DNA of 64,000 bases from Bradyrhizobium sp. Gha (GTDB lineage: Bacteria; Pseudomonadota; Alphaproteobacteria; Rhizobiales; Xanthobacteraceae), in contig NZ_FOQM01000018.1 of NCBI RefSeq assembly GCF_900113735.1, positions 62,001 through 126,000 of the forward strand, in the 5' to 3' direction. Position 1 is the first letter of the stretch, and each line of letters begins with the position of its first letter. Shown here in pieces: positions 62,981 to 64,000 of this stretch. The notes under the pieces are model-generated. The model was not told the origin of the DNA and searched no databases. It worked only from the letters and a program-made list of their open reading frames with translations. The translations under genes and the position numbers were made by a program.

Positions 62981-64000
62981 TCAATGCTTCTGCCCGTACA
63001 GCACCGGCACCGCCGAATCCACGATGACCTCCACGAGGCTCGCGCCCTCGAACGCCATTCCGCGCTTGAGCGCGTCGCCGAGCTCTGCCGCCTTGCTCAC
63101 CCGCACCGCATGGCAGCCCATGCCCTCGGCGAGCCGGACGAAATCGATCCCCGGCAGCTCCAGCCCGGGCACGTTGCGCACCTGCATCACCTGGCTGAAC
63201 GAGCGCATTGCGCCGTAGCCGGAATTGTTGATGACGACGACGGTCAGCGGCAGCTTGCGTTGGGCGGCGGTCCATAGCGCCTGGATCGAGTACATCGCGG
63301 AGCCGTCGCCGATCAGGCAGACGGTGCGCCTGCTGGGCTTGCCGAGTGCCATGCCGACCGCGGCGGGCAGGGAATAGCCGAGGCCGCCGCTCGCCATGGT
63401 GTAGAAACTGTCCTGGCCGCGCATCGGCAAGAACTTCTGCATCGCGGGCCGGTGCGAGGGCACTTCCTCGACCAGCGATGCGCCTTCAGGCATCGCCTGC
63501 GACAGCGCGTGCAGCAGGAATTCGACCGGCAGCGGATCGGCCGCCTGGGGTGGCGGCGGCAACGTGCGGCCCTTTGGCGTGGCGCGTTTGCTCACCGGCA
63601 GCAGGTCGAGCAGCAGGCTGAGCGCCGGCTTCATGGTCGCGATGATGCTGGTGCCCACAGGCGTGACCGCCGCCGCGTCCGGATCATCGGTGATCTGGAA
63701 GATCGCCGCGCCGCCGTCGAAGATCGCGGCATGGCCCTCGACATGGAAGGTGAACACGGGCGCACCGATGACGACGACGAGATCGTGCTCGCGCAGCGCG
63801 TCGGACAGCTGCGCCGGCGAAGCGTGCAGGAAGCCGGCGAATTGCGGATGCCGCTCGGGGAACGAGCAGCGCGCCGAGAATGGGCTGACCCAGACGCTGG
63901 CCTTCGCCTTCTCGGCCACGCGCACCATCAGATCCACCGCACCCGCACGGTCGACATCAGGGCCGACGACGAGGGCGGGGTGTTTTGCCGAGCCGAGTGC
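62981..64000 (-). CDS. ThDP-dependent decarboxylase, benzoylformate-decarboxylase-like (5' part outside window)
   Basis: The frame is open to base 64000, so only the last 339 residues are visible; the N-terminal ThDP-binding domain is outside. Seen are the central domain (ALVVGPDVDRAGAVDLMVRV) and the pyrophosphate domain with GDGSAMYSIQALWTAAQRKL, ending in an asparagine-rich VVINNSGYGAM. This matches benzoylformate decarboxylase/acetolactate-synthase-like enzymes. Benzoylformate decarboxylase is my preferred reading because of the GDGSAMYS..ALWTA pattern, but without the N-terminus the substrate cannot be set. Confidence 0.85.
   Translation of the reverse strand, partial: ALGSAKHPALVVGPDVDRAGAVDLMVRVAEKAKASVWVSPFSARCSFPERHPQFAGFLHASPAQLSDALREHDLVVVIGAPVFTFHVEGHAAIFDGGAAIFQITDDPDAAAVTPVGTSIIATMKPALSLLLDLLPVSKRATPKGRTLPPPPQAADPLPVEFLLHALSQAMPEGASLVEEVPSHRPAMQKFLPMRGQDSFYTMASGGLGYSLPAAVGMALGKPSRRTVCLIGDGSAMYSIQALWTAAQRKLPLTVVVINNSGYGAMRSFSQVMQVRNVPGLELPGIDFVRLAEGMGCHAVRVSKAAELGDALKRGMAFEGASLVEVIVDSAVPVLYGQKH

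Overview
The window looks like chromosomal DNA of a high-GC alphaproteobacterium, most probably Bradyrhizobium or a close relative in the Nitrobacteraceae. The pointers are a roughly 1,000-residue PutA without a DNA-binding domain next to a divergent Lrp/AsnC regulator, several families of intergenic palindromes typical of that group, a catabolic gene load rich in CoA-thioester enzymes, and many 4-nt ATGA/GTGA gene overlaps. I saw no rRNA, tRNA, transposase, phage gene or CRISPR array.

Layout. 1-7 kb: the end of an unrecognised gene, an FAD/NAD(P)-binding protein and a complete peptide/nickel-type ABC transporter on the minus strand. 7.19-7.67 kb: a scar holding the tail of a DszC/SfnB-type acyl-CoA dehydrogenase, a sensor-kinase-like fragment and the cut 5' end of a D-aminoacylase gene. 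7.7-11 kb: that truncated aminoacylase, a CobW GTPase and a DUF1989 protein. 11.2-18.2 kb: an acyl-CoA synthetase, a single-chain acyl-CoA carboxylase (biotin carboxylase, biotin carrier and carboxyltransferase in one chain) and a sigma-54 activator, forming one catabolic unit. 18.2-20 kb: a two-component flavin monooxygenase. 20-21.7 kb: the galactonate-pathway pair dgoK-dgoA. 22-26.4 kb: a double-hotdog thioesterase, a NylA-like amidase and a cyanuric-acid/barbiturate-type ring-opening amidohydrolase.

26.8-33 kb: Tex, a glycine-rich secreted protein, an OmpR-type two-component pair and, convergent with it, a short LuxR-type regulator translationally coupled to an HtrA-like protein whose catalytic His and Ser appear to be replaced. 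33.4-40 kb: a DapA-family lyase, an orphan molybdopterin hydroxylase large subunit, and an enoyl-CoA hydratase plus paired acyl-CoA dehydrogenase operon. 40-43.6 kb: LemA with two TPM proteins, then an MBL hydrolase coupled to a stand-alone cyclic-nucleotide-binding domain. 43.9-49 kb: two poorly characterised envelope proteins, a GST and a CaiB/BaiF CoA-transferase.

49-64 kb: putA/putR, a cold-shock protein, the sulfite dehydrogenase pair sorAB, a membrane redox-type adenylate cyclase (haem-binding-like anchor, 2Fe-2S domain, class III cyclase), a GT39 glycosyltransferase, ycjX/ycjF, a haemolysin III family protein, an SDR, and the 3' part of a ThDP enzyme resembling benzoylformate decarboxylase.

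The best leads for unusual biology are the pseudo-protease/mini-regulator pair (31.8-33.0 kb), the redox cyclase beside sulfite oxidation (53-57 kb), the acyl-CoA carboxylase cluster (11-18 kb) and the gene-remnant scar at 7.2-7.7 kb. All functions are inferred from reading the sequence; no database search was run.
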